The notes beneath the pieces are model-generated. The model was not told the origin of the DNA and searched no databases. It saw only the letters and a program-made list of their open reading frames with translations. From Onchocerca volvulus (lineage: Eukaryota > Nematoda > Chromadorea > Rhabditida > Onchocercidae): 64,000 bases of DNA. Both the position numbers and the translations under genes were made by a program. Below, piece after piece: positions 55,701-63,422 of this stretch (the stretch's first letter is position 1; each line of letters begins with the position of its first letter). Where the stretch lies: the NCBI GenBank assembly GCA_000499405.2, contig HG738137.1:26533928-26597927 (forward strand), given 5' to 3'.

Positions 55701-58700
55701 TAAAATCTATCCATATGAATAAAAATGTAAATGTTCGTTATGGTTCTTCACACAGTGTTGCAAGTTCTTGATCATTTGCTTTGAAATTTTGATACAACGT
55801 TGCATTCGAATAGACGTTTGTTTTTTTCTAGATATATCTTTTTTTTTTTTATCTGTTACATTTGCGACAGGTAATAATAACTGAACGAAATGAATTTATT
55901 GACCACACCTGCTTTTTTTTTAAATTCTCCGTGAAGATAAAATGTTTCCCGCCAAAACGCTCCGATTAACAAATAAACAAAGTGAGATCAATCAATTTTC
56001 AAGCGACAAGTTAGATATCAGGAAAGGAAGAGGAACTTCAAAAGGATTTAAAAAGTTTTTGGATTTTGGAGCAGAAACAATTCAAGTTCGACTGCAATTT
56101 GAGTTCAACAGACAATTTAGTTCGGAATTTCGGCACAGCGACAGCTTTATAATAGCAATAGCAGAAAATCGGCAGTCAAAGAATTCTCTTGCTGTCTACA
56201 AGCGACAAAGGAAAAACTAATACAGTGGTCAATTTGCTTGGATATTCTCATCTCAAATAATTTTGAGGACAGTTCGGGGCAATCGACTTGCTTACAATTT
56301 CGAGGACAATCCATTTTTTTTTGAGGAAAATCAAAATGCAATCAACTTGATTTAATTCATTCAAATAGTGCCTTGCAGAAGATCAAACTTGGGCCGTCGT
56401 CTCGCGCAGCGGAAATAATGACGATTAAATTGCAAATCAAACTGGAAAAGAACGGCCATTAGCAAATGAGCGAAAAAGACAAAGAATGGCTCAAAAAGCA
56501 AAGCGATATGTGTCACAACGATCAGACCTGAACTTAAACTTAATAACTCAGTAAAATCGGCATAAGGAATATCGTTGCTGTTTTTGCGCTTTCTAAAAGA
56601 CTCACTTACTAAAGTGACCAAATTGGTATATCCTTGCTCATTTTTTGCAAGTAATAATATGGGTAAATTTTGTTCTGATTGTCGAACTATAATATTGCAT
56701 CCTATTAAGCCAGACTTGAAATGTACGGTTGTGAGCACGGTTGAGAGTGGAATGATCTGATCCTGCTTCGTTCAATGTAGATTATGTGGTGAACAAAATT
56801 ACGACACACTTCATCTTTTGTCATATATGCAATCAAATATTCCTAAGCTCATGCTTGAACAAAAGGGCATTTACAGTCAAATAATGCAAGCCATCAATAA
56901 CGAGGTTGGAGAGCTTTTTTTTAGATACGCCAGGAGGAACTAGTAAACGTTCCTAATTAAATTGATTCTAGCAGTAATTCGACCCCAAAATAACATAGCC
57001 TTAGCTCTTACATCGTCTAAAATAGATGTGACATTGTTATTAGGTAGAACTATCCATTCCTCTTTGAAATTGCCATTAAGCATGCAATTCAGTGAAACTC
57101 CCACATGCAACATTTCCAAAACATCCGGCATGAGAAAAATATTGCAGAAATGTAAACTTATTGTTTGGGATGAATGCAAAAAATTGTTCGAGGCTATTGA
57201 TCGATCATTACAAGATTTGCATGGAAACATCAGATCATTTGGGAAAGCATTAATATTGCTTATAGGAGATTTCAGGCAAACACTACCTGCAATTCCCCGA
57301 TCGATATTAGCGGATGAAATAAATACTTGCCTGAAATGTTCCACTTTGCGTCGACACGTAAAGAAATTAAAATTAACTACAAATTTTCATGCTCAGCTAC
57401 AAAACGATAGATCAGCTAGAGAAATTCTCACATCAATTGTTGGAAATTGAAAACGAGAAGGTGCCAGTTGATCTGACTTCACGGCGAATTCCATTTCTCA
57501 TAACTTCTGCTATTTAGTGACGTCAAAAGATTGGAAAAATATTTCCAAAATTCAAATCAATGATAAGAATCACGACGGATTGAGTATACGAGTTATTCTT
57601 GCGGTCAAGAACAAAGACGTCCACGACTTTAACAATATTATTCAGTCTAACATTCAAAGCGCGGCAGTTACCTCGCTATGTCATCGATATTGTTGTAGAA
57701 GCAGATGAAGCGGTTAATTATCAACATAATTTTTGAATTCACTCGATCTGCCAAGAATGCATGGCCGGGTATAGCTAGTTGACTATTAAAATGCTACATG
57801 ACAATCTAGTTGATAGTTTGAAAAGTATCAGGATCTTATAATAGAGACGTTCAAATTATAATTCAAGTTTTAATTTGATTGCTATAAAATGGTAATTGAA
57901 TTAAATGGCGAAAATTCTTATTTTTTTCTCCTTTTGATTACTAATTAGAGAATGAAATTTAGAAACCATTATTAAGCGTCCATTTTTAAACCATTCTATA
58001 TCCAAAATATTAGCTGGTGTGGAAAGAGGACATTCTAAGGTTATCGCTTCTCCTTCAACAACTTCAATCGGTCCATAATCATCAGAATCGATTATTTCCG
58101 GAGGAGCTATCACCTGAAGCAAATATTAGTTAATGTGGTAGAAATGTACAAGATGTTAACAGTCAAGTTTTTCCAGAAAATAATAACAGTCACTAATCAT
58201 GATTATCCTCTTCCGCATGGAAACTTTCAATTTAAATTAAGTAAGAAGACGAATAAAATTTATTTAAGAAATTCAAATATACCTGAACAAAAAATTCACG
58301 TGATATATTGCCAGCCTTATTACTCACAATGCACGTGTACCTGAAGAAATGAAAACTTTTCATAGCTTTCGTTTGTAGCGGAGATTCATAGATCTTTAAA
58401 CAATCTAACAAAACGTTATCATCAACGTGATATACTAAAAATATAATTTGACATGTCTATCTTTAGTATATCTTTGAAGTCGAAATTGCTTCATTTTTCA
58501 TACTTTTCAGGAGCTTCTTAGTTCAATTACATTTGATATTCTCTTGATTTCTAAATTTTTTCAGAAATAATTAAATAATTAATTTTGTTATATTTGTGAA
58601 AACAGAACTTTGAAAATACCTATGATTAGCATAATCGTTATGCTGTACAACCAATTTCTGATTTCGATCATTTATTGAAGCATGACTTTCGATTAGAATT

Positions 58701-59840
58701 TGACCATCACGAAGCCATTGGACATTTGGTGCTGGATGTCCATCGACATAACATGTAAGTGTCAATGCGTTACCCGATGTTACTTGAATATTGCTTTCGT
58801 ACTTTTTATCACGAAAACTTGGTGGAGCTATAATATTAAATGTATAATAAATGCAAAAAAAAAGTACGATAATCTTATGAATGATTTTTTCCAAATATCA
58901 TAAATCCGTTTTAAATGGAAATCTAAACTTTGAAATTAAAGTGTTGTTGAAAATAATGAATGAAAGACCTAGGAGGAAGATATACAATTCTTTAAAACGA
59001 CTTATCGACTATTTTCGGAAGTGAATTATTGATGATTTTCGGGATACAAGATAATGGAAAGTTCATTTTTTCATCTGTTATCTTTCAGTTTATTCATAAA
59101 AGTGTTACCTGAAACAGTTAATGCGAAATTTTTAGTGCTTTGACCGGCGCTATTTCGTACTCGACATTGATATATACCTTCATTGAAAAGTTTCGCCTCA
59201 TGGAGATACATGCGACGTCCATCCAAAACAATTTGTGCATTCGGTGGTAATGTTTCGAAACCATCCTGTATTGCAGCTTAAGTACTATATGCTTTTCCAG
59301 TAAATAAATACAGGTTGTTAAAAACTCAACATTTGATTTTTTTTGATTAAATTTTTTGTTTTTAATTTCAGTCATTGTAACTGCAAATTATTAGAGTAAA
59401 TATTTAAATCCGTTTTTTCAACTCCCATAAATTTAGTATATTTATGCTTAAAAATATAACTTTAATTTTTTTCTGAGAAAGATTTTTTCTCGAATTAAAA
59501 TCACCAACATATACTATTTATGTAATTTTCAATAAATTTAACATTGGAACAAAATGGAAACTTTAATATTGAGCAACATGCATGAAAAATTATTTGTTCT
59601 ACAAATAATTAGCGCATATTGTAAGCAAACTTATTTTTAGCACGACAAATAAATATGTTTGTAATTGAGTCTTTGAAAATAATAGCATTTAACGGGGTAT
59701 GAAGTCTTGCAAATATTGTTTGCTAACCATAAGCCATGAAATGGTTGATTTGAATCCTTCTTGTTCCACATCGCAATTCAGTATCACACTTTTCCCAACG
59801 ATTACTTCTAACGATTCATCATCACCCACCTTTGGCGGAG
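2094..59840 (-). CDS. him-4: Hemicentin (HIM-4 orthologue), 5' end outside window
   Basis: Hemicentin is a giant secreted matrix protein. In C. elegans it forms tracks that anchor cells and attach tissues across basement membranes. I placed 82 minus-strand exons by GT-AG boundaries and domain continuity. They sum to 11,441 nt; removing the 2 nt of a split first codon leaves 11,439 nt, exactly 3,813 codons including TAA, so the joins agree in phase. Protein order: 34 Ig I-set domains, a basic linker before Ig32, a nidogen G2F-like region, five cbEGF repeats and a fibulin-type module. C. elegans HIM-4 has a von Willebrand A domain and about 48 Ig modules, so roughly a dozen Igs and the vWA domain should lie to the right of 64000. 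Most Igs are encoded by two exons bounded by phase-1 introns. Exon lists are in the block entries. Orthology is inferred from architecture, and the symbol is the C. elegans name. Confidence 0.95.
3234..5359 (-). CDS. him-4: Hemicentin: calcium-binding EGF block (6 exons)
   Basis: Exons in protein order: 5162-5359, 4939-5007, 4348-4464, 4176-4274, 3790-3903, 3234-3348. Five EGF-like repeats begin with the calcium-binding motif D-I-[DN]-[47 protein letters not shown] and [13 protein letters not shown]2 is split between the first two exons. Between EGF3 and EGF4 the exon 4176-4274 encodes an atypical segment that has only [14 protein letters not shown] and no DIDEC start. All junctions are phase 1, so each D of DIDEC is split G|AT. 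EGF5 runs into the fibulin module through [11 protein letters not shown]. Confidence 0.92.
4839..4864. repeat. Short interstitial telomere-like repeat
   Basis: About four imperfect copies of GCCTAA (TTAGGC on the other strand), the nematode telomere hexamer: GCCTTA, GCCTAA, GCCTAA, GCTAA. It lies in a hemicentin intron about 4 kb from the rRNA gene. The run is short and could be chance. Confidence 0.45.
6150..7762 (-). CDS. him-4: Hemicentin: nidogen G2F-like region (4 exons)
   Basis: Exons in protein order: 7619-7762, 7068-7297, 6593-6708, 6150-6337, together 678 nt (226 codons). This is close to the size of a nidogen G2 (G2F) beta-barrel. The position between the last Ig and the EGF repeats is the one G2F occupies in vertebrate hemicentins. 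Visible features are [20 protein letters not shown], a [17 protein letters not shown] strand pair, a [15 protein letters not shown] strand, and a [18 protein letters not shown] strand pair. The last exon ends with [13 protein letters not shown] leading to EGF1. The G2F call rests on position, length and strand pattern rather than on diagnostic residues. Confidence 0.75.
8025..9073 (-). CDS. him-4: Hemicentin: Ig33 and Ig34 (3 exons)
   Basis: Exons in protein order: 8906-9073, 8340-8576, 8025-8139. Ig33 is divergent: it has [17 protein letters not shown] and then [10 protein letters not shown] with no DxGxYxC consensus. The middle exon ends Ig33 and begins Ig34, whose core cysteine is in SLLLNCKLM and tryptophan in TMVEWTRND. 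Ig34 ends with [19 protein letters not shown]. The last exon splices into the G2F region with donor AAAAA|GTAATT. These are the least conserved Ig domains of the series. Confidence 0.85.
9347..10297 (-). CDS. him-4: Hemicentin: basic linker and Ig32 (3 exons)
   Basis: Exons in protein order: 10161-10297, 9781-9932, 9347-9554. The first two exons encode about 90 residues that do not look like Ig: an acidic stretch with [14 protein letters not shown], then a basic stretch with [13 protein letters not shown] and [11 protein letters not shown]. The second exon ends with TTTDLHC, which supplies the first core cysteine of Ig32. The next exon gives [16 protein letters not shown] and [13 protein letters not shown]. 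The acceptor at 9555 (ATATTTTCAG) was chosen because it is the only one that keeps the frame and completes the cysteine motif. The basic region could be a processing or heparin-binding site, but that is inference. Confidence 0.85.
10555..15869 (-). CDS. him-4: Hemicentin: Ig24 to Ig31 (17 exons)
   Basis: Exons in protein order: 15690-15869, 15236-15340 (Ig24); 14899-15042, 14400-14531 (Ig25); 14194-14305, 13869-13941, 13575-13671 (Ig26); 13296-13453, 13026-13131 (Ig27); 12782-12940, 12386-12544 (Ig28); 12127-12239, 11701-11860 (Ig29); 11270-11404, 11024-11167 (Ig30); 10791-10937, 10555-10725 (Ig31). Each first half carries PP.I and a C...G.P.P.I.W..(D/N)G core. Each second half carries D.G.Y.C.A.N.AG and ends G|, phase 1. 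Ig26 is split in three, with W at the first junction. Ig28 is atypical: the acceptor at 12545 was needed to keep frame, and its second half lacks the usual D.G.Y. In Ig30 the two exons are separated by a 102-nt stop-free intron. Confidence 0.92.
11168..11269 (-). other. Stop-free 102-nt intron inside Ig30
   Basis: The intron is bounded by AAAGA|GTTTGT and CGTTACAG|CAGC. Its length divides by three and it contains no stop in frame, so a retained copy would add 34 mostly hydrophobic residues to Ig30, including [13 protein letters not shown]. Removing it restores a normal Ig spacing (ALSK-T-ALDDD), so splicing is the expected state. Retention would disrupt the Ig fold. Confidence 0.65.
15870..18063. 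other. Large hemicentin intron (2.2 kb)
   Basis: This AT-rich intron lies between Ig23 and Ig24. It has homopolymer runs (A at about 15985, T at about 16261 and 16860) and many repeated TGATAA/TTATCA motifs at 16735-17300. Those are GATA-type half sites, but they are expected by chance at this base composition. No coding exon or RNA gene was recognised on either strand. Confidence 0.5.
18064..28926 (-). CDS. him-4: Hemicentin: second half of Ig14 to Ig23 (19 exons)
   Basis: Exons in protein order: 28770-28926 (Ig14, second half); 28128-28273, 27214-27337 (Ig15); 26289-26440, 25809-25932 (Ig16); 25466-25643, 25001-25092 (Ig17); 24483-24666, 23896-24063 (Ig18 and start of Ig19); 23687-23776, 23314-23494 (Ig19 and start of Ig20); 23146-23235, 22869-22950 (Ig20); 22458-22627, 20316-20479 (Ig21 and start of Ig22); 19263-19371, 18965-19079 (Ig22); 18682-18851, 18064-18187 (Ig23). 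Typical cores are [35 protein letters not shown] and [12 protein letters not shown]. Exons 23896-24063, 23314-23494 and 20316-20479 each carry the end of one Ig and the start of the next, unlike the usual two-exon unit. All joins keep frame. Confidence 0.93.
20480..22457. other. Large hemicentin intron (2.0 kb)
   Basis: This AT-rich intron divides Ig21. It contains homopolymer tracts and one 13-bp perfect inverted repeat (21759-21813). No coding exon was recognised. A 75-codon ORF on the plus strand (21271-21498) has no signature and the same composition as the intron, so it is not called. Confidence 0.5.
21759..21813. repeat. 13-bp perfect inverted repeat in intron
   Basis: TGACATATCGATC (21759-21771) and its exact reverse complement GATCGATATGTCA (21801-21813) are separated by 29 nt. 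The arms are richer in GC than the surroundings. They could form a cruciform or RNA hairpin, or be a remnant of a small element. No TSD was seen. Confidence 0.6.
29862..30385. mobile_element. MITE-like element with long terminal inverted repeats
   Basis: The left arm (29862-29970) starts CAGCTGAATAATTTTGAAAA and continues through AGTCATAAAATATTAAAAGC and GATTTGATGAAA to GCCAACTTTTACTTAAT. The right arm (about 30261-30385) is its reverse complement with a few substitutions and small indels, mainly in the A/T tract. Both ends finish in CAGCTG. Further inverted pairs lie within or overlapping the element: 29821-29841 against about 30016-30036, and a hairpin at 30179-30225. It has no ORF, so it would be non-autonomous. 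No clear target-site duplication was found, so the superfamily is open. Confidence 0.75.
34333..34416. repeat. 13-bp inverted repeat with 58-nt loop
   Basis: ATAAGCTTGTCAA (34333-34345) and TTGACAAGCTTAT (34404-34416) are exact reverse complements. They lie in the giant intron. Function is unknown. Confidence 0.55.
34784..34808. repeat. GA dinucleotide repeat
   Basis: About twelve uninterrupted AG units, followed by a degenerate purine stretch to about 34857. It lies in the giant intron. Confidence 0.9.
37508..37763. repeat. 54-bp imperfect tandem repeat, about 5 units
   Basis: Units begin near 37544, 37601, 37653, 37707 and 37760, with a partial unit before 37544. Each carries a TGT/TGC-GAATCC block, a second TTGAATCCTTC, then TTCATAAA and CTTCGTTTA. 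Spacings are 57, 52, 54 and 53 bp. The period of about 18 codons keeps a minus-strand frame partly open (37647-37838) with repeating E/R/F-rich residues. Two units drift out of frame, so I treat it as a minisatellite and not a gene. Confidence 0.75.
39484..39504. repeat. CA dinucleotide repeat
   Basis: About ten uninterrupted AC units in the giant intron. Confidence 0.9.
40996..46348 (+). CDS. Secreted/GPI-anchored protein with two ADAM10/17-like Cys-rich modules
   Basis: This is a complete five-exon gene nested antisense in a hemicentin intron. Exons are 40996-41165, 43052-43183, 44436-44606, 44994-45144 and 46142-46348. They sum to 831 nt (276 residues plus TGA), and all junctions are GT-AG. 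Residues 1 to about 31 are a signal peptide ([13 protein letters not shown] core). Exons 2-3 encode a module with [15 protein letters not shown], then YCYLCCGN and a downstream GKCSNSVC. Exons 4-5 repeat the pattern with ICENPC, LMVCDC and [15 protein letters not shown]10 and ADAM17 have the same order (C, x-C-x-C, then C-x-x-C-C) in their membrane-proximal Cys-rich region. No metalloprotease, HExxH or disintegrin is encoded. The protein ends in about 20 hydrophobic residues with no cytoplasmic tail, as in a GPI-anchor signal; a short C-terminal TM helix is the alternative. Gene structure is firm. Family assignment is by pattern. Function is unknown. Confidence 0.85.
46516..46521 (+). terminator. 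Poly(A) signal of the nested gene
   Basis: AATAAA on the plus strand, about 170 nt after the TGA of the nested gene and about 280 nt before the hemicentin exon on the other strand. Placement fits a short 3' UTR that stays inside the intron. Confidence 0.55.
46801..55396 (-). CDS. him-4: Hemicentin: second half of Ig3 to first half of Ig14 (23 exons)
   Basis: Exons in protein order: 55252-55396 (Ig3, second half); 54962-55107, 54600-54732 (Ig4); 54377-54528, 54040-54163 (Ig5); 53732-53844, 53269-53428 (Ig6); 52972-53083, 52614-52694, 52278-52406 (Ig7 and start of Ig8); 51892-52060, 51578-51659 (Ig8); 51083-51282, 50673-50751 (Ig9); 50190-50403, 49833-49897 (Ig10); 49486-49658, 49230-49353 (Ig11); 48908-49014, 48352-48526 (Ig12); 47933-48093, 47412-47529 (Ig13); 46801-46916 (Ig14, first half). 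Typical cores are [37 protein letters not shown] and [18 protein letters not shown]. Ig5 lacks the usual G.P.P. turn ([11 protein letters not shown]). Introns are mostly 60-500 bp and end TTTCAG or similar. Confidence 0.94.
56372..57778 (+). mobile_element. Decayed Helitron (Rep/helicase transposon), internally rearranged
   Basis: Three parts are readable. Near the start, [14 protein letters not shown] (from 56374) and, in another frame, [20 protein letters not shown] resemble the basic N-terminus of Helitron proteins. From about 56800, frames with [20 protein letters not shown] lead to a degraded Walker A, DTPGGTSK (about 56924-56947). From 56962 a 162-codon frame gives the PIF1-like helicase core: LIVWDEC (Walker B) and [18 protein letters not shown]. 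It continues in other frames with [12 protein letters not shown] and [20 protein letters not shown]. Stops and frameshifts make it inactive. The Rep domain is absent. A candidate 3' end is CTAG|T at 57775-57778, a few bases after a GCCA...TGGC stem (about 57750-57765), as expected for Helitrons. Confidence 0.85.
56514..56738 (-). pseudogene. dnaE: Fragment of bacterial DNA polymerase III alpha (dnaE)
   Basis: About 70 codons on the minus strand match the region after the start of the PHP domain in bacterial DnaE. They contain IGCNIIV, then [20 protein letters not shown], then [18 protein letters not shown]. These align with the family pattern I-G-(C/A)-x-x-x-V, L-L-A-(K/A)-N-x-x-G-Y-x-N-L-x-x-L-x-S and L-x-x-x-(S/N)-x-G-L-I. 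DnaE is the replicative polymerase of bacteria and has no nematode homologue, so this points to bacterial transfer, probably from a Wolbachia-like endosymbiont. The fragment lacks the start and the catalytic domain and cannot be functional. It lies antisense between the two halves of a Helitron. The frame stays open for about 50 codons beyond the match by chance. Confidence 0.78.
57967..59840 (-). CDS. him-4: Hemicentin: Ig1, Ig2 and first half of Ig3 (5 exons)
   Basis: Exons in protein order: 59728-59840, 59109-59265 (Ig1); 58620-58827, 58283-58340 (Ig2); 57967-58113 (Ig3, first half). Numbering is within the window: these are not the true first Igs of the protein. Ig1 has [16 protein letters not shown] and [13 protein letters not shown]. 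Ig2 has [20 protein letters not shown] and [10 protein letters not shown]. Ig3 has ITLECPLS and LDIEWFKNG. The exon 58283-58340 ends in phase 0, so the acceptor at 58114 (CTTCAG|GTGATAGCT) is used rather than the one at the usual PP motif. The exon at 59840 starts with the last 2 nt of a codon, so at least one more exon lies upstream. Confidence 0.92.
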
Positions 59841-60077
59841 CTAAAAACAGATTAATTTGTTACGAATTTGAACCATCATGCCGCGACACGTTGGAATTCA
59901 AATAATTTGACCTCAAGAAGGCGAAGTTACGAAGAACTTGAAAAGACTTCGAAGTCAACATTCAATTAAAACAATTTAGTTATAGCAATTCAGTCAAGGC
60001 GATTTAATATAACTGATTTTTGTTATTTATTTAATCCCTAACATTGCTATTCTGAAAAAATGTGCTAATGAAACTGA

Positions 60078-60161
60078 CCAGTACTGTAATGAAAGGAGAA
60101 ATTTATTCAATTTTCAATTCCAGTACTGTAATGAAAGGAGAAATTTATTCAATTTTCAATT
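60078..60161. repeat. Perfect 42-bp tandem duplication
   Basis: Two adjacent identical 42-bp copies starting CCAGTACTGTAATGAAAGGA, at 60078-60119 and 60120-60161. No divergence was seen, so it is recent or an assembly artefact. Confidence 0.9.
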
Positions 60162-61896
60162 CATTCGTCTAATGGACAGTTTTCATTTACATTATATGAA
60201 CTTCAATCTTTTAATCCTACTTACCATTAAATCGACGGAATTTTACTAATGCCACTATGTATGTGACAAATTATGGAGCGAATAATAACAACTTGGTATC
60301 ATCAGGAAAACTTATCTCTGTAATCTATAGGAATCTACACAGATTTTATATTAATAATTCTTCAGATTCCAATGTTTATAGCAATTTATAAAGCAATAAT
60401 AGATAACTCTTTTAGAAAGATTGGAAAAAACATTTTTAAAACTTATACAATTCGAGCAAATTTTGATGAGAATTCTCTCCAGTAATTAAAGACTAGAGAA
60501 AGAAATTGTTCAGGAACAAGCTAATTTTGCTAGTATTAAAAAGGAGTAATAGTTTCAAAAATTTTTCAAAAATTCGAAATTGTAAGTCCTGAAAAATCAT
60601 AGTAGATGAAACAATTAGAAATGAAACTTCTTTGTAACAGTGATACGCTTCATAAATCAAATGAACTATTTGCTTCCTTCTCAAATTTTTAAAAATCATT
60701 ATAAACATTTTATTATTAGGACTTAGAAAACTCATTTTGCAGAATCATTCTGTCTATTAAATTTAATCGTTTATATGTAAGCGCTACAATGATAATGCGA
60801 TTATTTGGAGATCCCGCCACCATATTCTCGCAACATACAAGTTTATTGGCTATAAACGAAATCGCTAATCAACAGAGTTTTAATTTTTTGCGAAATTCAT
60901 TGTCCACAACTTTTGAAGTGAATATTTCTGCTCCTGCTACTATGATGAAACACATACATGCAAGCGTTAATCTATCCAAAATGCTTTACAAAATAATTAA
61001 ACAAATCTTCTGAATCATATCATGCACTTGCACATATCATACGATCCATAAATTTATACGTCTAAAGATTAAAAACTTTTTATTATATTTTGCTTTATTC
61101 CATGATATCAAATAAACAGCGGCTTTTTTTTTTTGCTTCAAAAGTCAGTCGCGATTGAAGGGAAGAGAATATTCATTAGTTTTCCATAACAAAATTTGTA
61201 GTTTGATTGCCGTGCTACACTTACACTTGTTTGTTTTCTACTAACATATATATAACATTTCTTGCCAATAACATTTCTCTTTTTCTAAAATAGAATGAAT
61301 TTTCTTGTTTTCCTAGGAGCTGAAATTTCCCAAGTACTTTCTATCTTACTGAATATATTTCTCTTTTCTTTTTTGTCATTTTTCCATTCTATCCTTTCAT
61401 TATATTTCCACTCATTCATTTCTTTTTTTTTTTTTTTTTTATAAATGTGAGTGGATCGGAACTTCAAAATTTATTAGATCGATAATTTATCGGTGTCTAT
61501 CTAATAGATTCATTTTTCTAACCGAGTTGTATATATCATTACTAAATATCAATTGCGATCTGTTTTCTCGTCAATTTCAATAGTAAATTCATAATACCAT
61601 TTGTTTCATATTAAAAGCGTTCTCAGCGATTCTTTTTTAAATCAACTTTTATAATTAGTAGTAAAAATAGGTCAATATTTGTGTTTTTTGAAATGTAAAG
61701 GCATTTCAGTCCTCTTAGAACTGCCGAGAGATTTAAGAGAAAACTTAAGATTTCATTACATAGCATACTATATACCTTAATTGATGCCATCTGTTTCGCA
61801 ATCAATTGATTTGATTAGAAATCAAATGCTTCCATTTTCAATCATTCTATTGTTCTCCAGAACGATTTGATTGAAGATCAAAACAACTTTATTTCC

Positions 61897-61988
61897 AACC
61901 CATTTTATAGGATAGCTCCATCATCTATTTCATGTCTCTTTCAACCAGTTCTATAGAATAGCTCCATCAACTACTTCATATCTCCATC
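61897..61988. repeat. Imperfect 46-bp tandem duplication
   Basis: Two related copies with AACC(C/A), a TATAG(G/A)ATAGCTCCATCA block and TATTTCAT or TACTTCAT. They are about 46 bp apart and differ at several positions. Confidence 0.7.
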
Positions 61989-63248
61989 CAACTCAATCAA
62001 AATTTGGAGCATCCCACAATACACCAGTTTTACTTACTAAAAACAACTCATTTGGAGCACACATTCAATGTCTACGTTTCATTCAAGCAACGAGACGTCA
62101 CACTCATTGGAAGTTTTTAAACAGATTGAAAACATTTCGTCCCACAATTCCTCTAATCATTCGCTTTACCAAATAAAGAGCTTCATTATGTATTCCAGCT
62201 GTTCTGAAAGAAACTTTAGCTGCAATAGTTACTAGCATTATAATATACTTTTGAATGACTGCTCACTCTTTAAACAATCACTGCTGAAATTTCTCCTGGA
62301 CTCTGTTTGCATCATTCACTTCAATTTTTTTTGCCTTCTTATTTTGAAATTTAAGAAAAATAACATTTTTCCACAAATGGAACTGTAATAGACATTCAAG
62401 ATTAAAAATAAGTTTCAGCATAGTGCTCAGGAAATCTTGTCATTCTCGTTTTGCTAATATTATTGACAAAAACTCTTAGCAAGAGCTCCACCCACCTATT
62501 TCATACATTCAATTTCATTGACAAGATGTGCATGGTAACAAAATGAGCACATCAATATCTTCTGATTAGAGCGAAAAACGGAATGACTGCATTCATGTCA
62601 CCGAGCAACTACTTCTTCTGCTAAATTTCAGCTATCATTTTAATCTTTTTTCGTTTTAATTATGGGAAATTTTGAAAGTGCAACCTTTTAAAAGTTCTTT
62701 TTTCTCAAGTTTTTCTCTTATAGCTTTCTTATCGATGAAAGTTACTCTGAATTAAGTTTCATTTTCATTTCTCAAATTGTAATTTGTTCAAATAAAATAT
62801 CGATTACATAAAGTGATAAATAACTCGATAAAGATAGAAAAAGATGTTTTAGTCGAGATCTCTTTCTGATTTAAACTGTGATGTTTAATAAATTAATAAA
62901 TAACTGTCAATATTTCATATATCCCTCATAATTACTTGTTCGGTTTACTGTGAATGAGCAGGCACATCTTAATAAATATTATTATAAATTGTTATCATAA
63001 TAGAAATTAGTTTCAGTACAAAGTAATTGTTACAGATTTCTTTATGAGCTTCAATTCCTATAAAAAAAACGATGGCTAATTCTGAAGTACAATATATCTA
63101 ATACAAGCTGTATTTCTTCAAGTTCTTTTCCTGTCTTTTTTTTTTAATTTTTTTCACGGAAAAATGAATTTATTTATATTCGTGCAATGTTCATTTCATG
63201 AATAATGAAGAAATTTGATTGGTAAAACATGTTAATCTTCATTTTCAG

Positions 63249-63384
63249 GCAATTACAATTCCTTAATTAAGCAATGACAAAAGTGGACTTCAAAAATTGT
63301 AAATCTCAGGAACTAAATGATCAACAATATCCGGCAAACGATAATTCCTCTTCAAAGAATGCCGACGGCAACATAAACGAAGAA
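63249..63384 (+). CDS. Possible first exon of another plus-strand gene (tentative)
   Basis: An acceptor-like TTCATTTTCAG ends at 63248, suitable for trans-splicing of a leader. An ATG at 63274 opens 37 codons, starting MTKVDFKNCKSQEL and running through NDNSSSKNADGNINEE, before a donor-like GAAGAA|GTATTT. Without splicing the frame stops at 63405 after 43 codons. Codon and base use are less AT-rich than in neighbouring DNA, and the product would be hydrophilic. I do not recognise it and cannot find a second exon before 64000. It may be chance. Confidence 0.25.
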
Positions 63385-63422
63385 GTATTTTTTAGAAATC
63401 TTTAAAATTATTTTCAAATTAG

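Larger units (their letters stand above)
55397..57966. other. Hemicentin intron invaded by a Helitron
   Basis: This 2.57-kb intron splits Ig3 between GRLIM and SDNTNMQI. It contains the Helitron and dnaE remnants described separately (56372-57778). The part 55397-56371 holds a plus-strand ORF (55942-56220) and, on the minus strand, a short ORF with two related DCP.... segments (56147-56341). Neither resembles a family I know. They may be more of the same mobile DNA, because their base composition is less AT-rich than that of the other introns. Confidence 0.7.

Noticed and set aside
56147..56341. Minus-strand ORF with repeated DCP segments next to the Helitron
   Set aside because: No known family and no start context. 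It may be part of degraded mobile DNA, so it is mentioned only within the intron entry.
60789..61013. Plus-strand ORF of 74 codons, and its minus-strand frames, as a gene or bacterial relic
   Set aside because: I could not match either strand to any family, and the composition is like its surroundings.
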